Assembly (NCBI GenBank): GCA_015207155.1
Contig: JADEXK010000038.1
Span: 1 to 59,319 of the forward strand
Length of the DNA: 59,319 nucleotides
Reading direction: 5' to 3'
Source of the DNA: Nostocales cyanobacterium LEGE 11386
Lineage (GTDB): Bacteria > Cyanobacteriota > Cyanobacteriia > Cyanobacteriales > Nostocaceae
Below the pieces are notes generated by a model that did not search any database, was not told where the DNA came from, and was given only the letters and a program-made list of their open reading frames with translations. Of the stretch, positions 59,258 through 59,319 are shown in pieces. Both the position numbers and the translations under genes were made by a program. Positions within the stretch are counted from its first letter, which is position 1. Each line of letters starts with the position of its first letter.

Positions 59258-59319
59258 ATTAGGGTATTGGGCATGGGGCATTGGGCATTGGTGAAACACC
59301 TACCTCATCTGCCCCATCC
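59258..59319. repeat. STRR tract at the window end
   Basis: GGGTATTGGGCATGGGGCAT then TGGGCATTGG: tandem TTGGGCA/TGGGGCA heptamers. It runs to or past the end of the window. Confidence 0.7.

Overview
The window looks like chromosomal DNA of a filamentous, heterocyst-forming cyanobacterium (Nostoc/Calothrix/Tolypothrix type). The reasons are a form IB rbcL-rbcX-rbcS operon, light-dependent protochlorophyllide reductase, carotene isomerase CrtH, a YlmG/Ycf19 protein, abundant GCGATCGC (HIP1) sites, heptanucleotide short tandem repeats (STRRs) in many spacers, and an RNase P RNA gene with STRRs inside it, which is a known trait of heterocystous cyanobacteria. No species can be named from the sequence alone.

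Layout. 1-10.4 kb: tail of a recombination-like protein, msrA, a methyltransferase, crtH, upp, a small glycine-zipper protein, ylmG, an exported protein, por, a lumenal pentapeptide-repeat protein and yraN. 10.4-17.7 kb: a conserved unknown, queA, an exported TPR protein, a small island of unknown genes (13.8-15.3 kb) bounded by dispersed repeats, a GNAT/FemAB-like protein and a RibD-like reductase. 17.9-25.2 kb: a membrane histidine kinase, a GNAT acetyltransferase, a Gfo/Idh/MocA oxidoreductase, rnc, rnpB, an unknown membrane-anchored protein and corA. 25.6-34 kb: monocistronic groL under a perfect CIRCE operator, a WecA/TagO-type transferase, fabG, thioredoxin, an SDR, prmA and serA. 34-41 kb: two Uma2-like proteins, panE, an oxalate-CoA-ligase-like enzyme, panB and an exported beta-propeller protein. 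41-44 kb: the RuBisCO operon with a long leader holding a possible NtcA site. 44-50.6 kb: an accessory stretch with an AAC(3)-type acetyltransferase, DUF4058, an SGNH hydrolase and its truncated twin, a deleted IS, an alpha/beta hydrolase, a JAMM peptidase, a MoeZ-like E1/rhodanese, then decayed gene and transposase fragments. 50.8-59.3 kb: DMT transporter, COG4280-type membrane protein, DUF4336 protein, a small exported protein, a three-part regulator/polyferredoxin fusion, and a COG0523 (CobW-type) GTPase.

Most genes are single or short housekeeping units separated by repeat-rich spacers. Clear transcription units are rbcL-rbcX-rbcS, a probable panB-uma2-ligase run, and hydrolase-JAMM-MoeZ.

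The most unusual object is the protein at 55.5-58.1 kb. It joins a cyclic-nucleotide-binding fold, a sigma-54-activator AAA domain that has lost Walker A, Walker B and GAFTGA, and a membrane 4Fe-4S polyferredoxin. Mobile DNA is mostly small and non-autonomous: two MITEs with clear target duplications (1.7 kb and 54.6 kb), a 465-bp deletion derivative of an IS701-like element, and scraps of other transposases. I saw no CRISPR array, tRNA, prophage or complete IS.
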